Assembly: GCA_958295775.1 (NCBI GenBank)
Contig: CATQHC010000004.1
Coordinates: 57,153 to 121,152 of the forward strand
Length of the DNA stretch: 64,000 nt
Direction of reading: 5' to 3'
Source: Chloroflexota bacterium
GTDB taxonomy: Bacteria; Chloroflexota; UBA11872; VXOZ01
Shown here: in pieces, positions 62,084-64,000 of the stretch
Numbering within the stretch: the stretch's first letter is position 1
Layout of the letters: each line of letters begins with the position of its first letter
Position numbers and translations under genes: made by a program
Notes under the pieces: generated by a model
Seen by the model: only the letters and a program-made list of their open reading frames with translations
Told to the model about the DNA's origin: nothing
Databases searched by the model: none

Positions 62084-64000
62084 CTACTCCGCGCGGACGC
62101 TCGCCGCTACCGCTACCGGCTCGGCAGTTTCCTCGCCAAGCGAATCCGCAGCAACTACCGCTGCGCCCGTTGCTTCGTCATCGGCTGACGCAGGGGCGGA
62201 TGAAGATTCCGTCTTGAGTCCCTTCATGCGGTCGACCAGACGGCGCAGTTGCTGGTCCTCCGGCGCCGCTGCGCGACCCGCTTCACCAGCCGCCAGGGCT
62301 GCGCCCTCATCACCGGATTCCAAATTCGTCCAAACGAGCATCCGGCAGAGGAACGCCTGCGCCGGCACATCTTCAGCCTGTTTTGCCAGTTCAAGCGCTT
62401 GCGTGTATTGCTCCAGGGCGTCCTTGAACTTGCCGCGCTCGTAGCAAATACGGCCCAGCACGGCTACCGGCAGGTAGTTCTCGGGATTATCCAGTACGAG
62501 TTGCTCCGCCATCATGGCTGCGCGTGTGTGCTCGCCGGAGACTGCAAGTTGCTGTGCGAGGGCGAGGGCGACCTCAAGGTTTTCCGAATCTAGCCGCGCC
62601 GCTTGCTCCAGCGCGGACAGCGACTCTTTGTGCTCACCTTGCAGCATCTGCCTGAACGCCTGCGCCATCCCCTCGGACACTGAGGACGGCGCCACTGCAG
62701 CAGCCGTTGCTGCCGTAGAATCCGCTGCTGCCGCAGAAGTCGCTGCTGCCGCAGAAGCCGCCGCAGGTTTCTCCGTGGATTCCTTAGCGGCAACATCCCT
62801 ACTCGGTTCAGGCTTCTGTCGTTTCGGCGCACTGGATTCGCGAGCGGCGGAATCAGCAGTTCCACGAGTGTCGGTACGGGCCTCGGATGATGCGACGCGA
62901 GGCTGGCGGGCCGACCCAGATGTCTGTCGCGGCCGCGTTCCGCGCCCCCGCTGGCTGGTGGCTTGGCCGTTACTGCTCTTGGCCGCGCGTTCTAGCTCTT
63001 GCTTGCGGGATTGTACGTCCTTGTAGCGGTCATCCAAATTACCGCAGCGAGTATAGGCCTCAAGCGCCTTATCCACAGCGCCGAGCTTTTCGTAGACCTG
63101 GCCGAGGTCGTAGTAGACTTCCGCGTCGTCCTCCTGCCGCAGGAGGTCTTCGAGTTCATTTGCCGCATCCGCATACCGCCCTAACTCGGCCAAGCTGAGC
63201 GCGAGCCGGTGACGGTAGCGCGCCTGATGCGGCATCAAACTTACGGCTTGGGAAAAGTGATTCAGCGCCTGCGACAGCTCGTTGCGCTCCAGAGCGTTGC
63301 GGCCCAGGCTATAGAGGCGGGACGCGAGCATGTTGCGGTCCACGTGCGTATCGAGCGTCTGGCCGAGCGGCAATTCCGGTTGATCGAACTGCATCTTCTC
63401 CGTCCGGACCTTTTCACGCTCGATAACAAGCGAGAGCAGCAGCCCCAGATTGATGAAACCGTCGGCAACGAGCTTCAGGCCCGGATCGCTGCCCACGCCA
63501 AAGTTCCCGACCATCACTTGGACGCCGCGGTCGCGCAACCGCGAAAACACCGGGATGAAGTCGCCATCGCCGGTCAGCGCGAGCGCTTTGTCATAGAACC
63601 CGACGAAGTCGAGCATGTCCAGCGACATCTCGATGTCCAGATTGCCTTTGTAACCTCCGCCCGGCAGCTCTTTCGACCGCTTGTGCACAACACGAAAGCC
63701 GTGGGTTACAAGATAGTCGAGCTGCTGGCGAAATCCTTCCACGCGCAGGTCAGTGCCTGTATAATAATACGCTCCGACGAGCGTATCTTCTCCTCGGAGC
63801 TGGTCTCGTATCAGGTGCCACGGCACGCGCATGATGCCGATGTCGCGGGCCTGTCTTTCGATGTTCGCCGCATCGATGAATATCATCAGGCGATGCGGCT
63901 TGGCGGACTGAAGCGGAGTACCGATTGCGGATCGTAGCGACTCTAGCGGGTGCCCGCAGGCAACACAGATGAGGCTGTCCCCTTTATTCAAACTTCCACA
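62084..64000 (-). CDS. Zinc-ribbon, NYN-nuclease and TPR protein (5' end outside window)
   Basis: The frame is open to the window edge and reads CGS-LNKGDSLICVACGHPL, the second half of a zinc ribbon, so the real start is to the right of the window and the TTG at 63991 is not it. Counting from that TTG, the NYN/PIN-like (LabA/DUF88) nuclease domain spans 33-200, with acidic residues in MIFIDAANIERQ (D40), GNLDIEMSLDML and LTGDGDFIPVF. Two TPR groups (about 225-320 and 455-600) flank a Ser/Ala-rich linker. It is probably an RNA-cleaving enzyme assembled with partners. Confidence 0.85.
   Translation of the reverse strand, partial: CGSLNKGDSLICVACGHPLESLRSAIGTPLQSAKPHRLMIFIDAANIERQARDIGIMRVPWHLIRDQLRGEDTLVGAYYYTGTDLRVEGFRQQLDYLVTHGFRVVHKRSKELPGGGYKGNLDIEMSLDMLDFVGFYDKALALTGDGDFIPVFSRLRDRGVQVMVGNFGVGSDPGLKLVADGFINLGLLLSLVIEREKVRTEKMQFDQPELPLGQTLDTHVDRNMLASRLYSLGRNALERNELSQALNHFSQAVSLMPHQARYRHRLALSLAELGRYADAANELEDLLRQEDDAEVYYDLGQVYEKLGAVDKALEAYTRCGNLDDRYKDVQSRKQELERAAKSSNGQATSQRGRGTRPRQTSGSARQPRVASSEARTDTRGTADSAARESSAPKRQKPEPSRDVAAKESTEKPAAASAAAATSAAAADSTAATAAAVAPSSVSEGMAQAFRQMLQGEHKESLSALEQAARLDSENLEVALALAQQLAVSGEHTRAAMMAEQLVLDNPENYLPVAVLGRICYERGKFKDALEQYTQALELAKQAEDVPAQAFLCRMLVWTNLESGDEGAALAAGEAGRAAAPEDQQLRRLVDRMKGLKTESSSAPASADDEATGAAVVAADSLGEETAEPVAVAASVRAE

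Noticed and set aside
61669..62217. 182-codon plus-strand frame between the sulfur operon and NYN gene
   Set aside because: Arg/Pro-rich product without motifs or ribosome site; it runs into the NYN gene on the other strand.

Overview
The window looks like a 64 kb piece of a high-GC bacterial chromosome, most probably from the Chloroflexota (free-living marine or sponge-associated lineages such as SAR202-like clades come to mind). This is an inference from gene style: secreted proteins with long Pro-Thr linkers, a secreted N-terminal domain with a TWINGP/RLN motif, flavin-dependent ThyX, a CdaA-YbbR pair, GT39-type membrane enzymes, and many enolase-superfamily, Gfo/Idh and sulfatase-type genes. 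No rRNA operon, CRISPR array, prophage or intact transposase was found.

Layout. 0-2.6 kb: a pair of ABC exporter half-transporters on the minus strand, the first cut by the window edge. 2.8-6.8 kb: a lipoprotein, an unusual MobA-like/HAM1-like fusion, MutY and an SPL-type radical SAM protein. 7.0-12.4 kb: a 48-residue acidic small protein, argF, cdaA-ybbR (cyclic di-AMP) and a double-domain ThyX. 12.6-18.6 kb: a tight row recA-secD-hisS/Z-like-hisG-secF. 18.7-30.5 kb: a long minus-strand block with alr, three methyltransferases, four glycosyltransferases, an aldo/keto reductase and a Wzx-type flippase, probably a surface-glycan locus. 30.8-46.9 kb: accessory metabolism (GMC dehydrogenase and its small subunit, Kef-type antiporter, LysM protein, sugar-phosphate isomerase-like protein, MFS, folP, GT39, a sulfatase-like enzyme with Thr at the nucleophile position, GT2, a NodB-like protein and a DegT aminotransferase).

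46.9-48.9 kb: an AT-richer, tightly packed cassette of three genes of unknown function. This is the best candidate in the window for an undescribed system. 48.9-54 kb: an enolase-superfamily enzyme, a decayed Gfo/Idh fragment, an 865-residue secreted repeat protein and an intact Gfo/Idh gene. 54-56.4 kb: a TusA-like protein and a YeeE/YedE permease. 57.8 kb: tRNA-Pro(GGG). 57.9-61.6 kb: a sulfur-transfer operon (Rrf2/IscR-like regulator, MoeB/ThiF, TusB/DsrH-like, JAMM protease, LarE, a conserved SLCR-motif protein) led by a clear promoter and a perfect palindromic operator. 62-64 kb: an NYN-nuclease/TPR protein running off the right edge.

Intergenic space carries several repeat families. One is MITE-like, with ends resembling CTATAGGAGACCTTTGCA, at about 24.2, 26.9, 37.9 and 55.0 kb. 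Another is a GC-rich palindrome (GCGGGGGCTTGTCCCCCGC type) at about 0.63, 54.08 and 54.33 kb. Several genes share an extended -10 promoter of the form TGC-TATAxT, three of them with a -35-like hexamer exactly 17 bases upstream.
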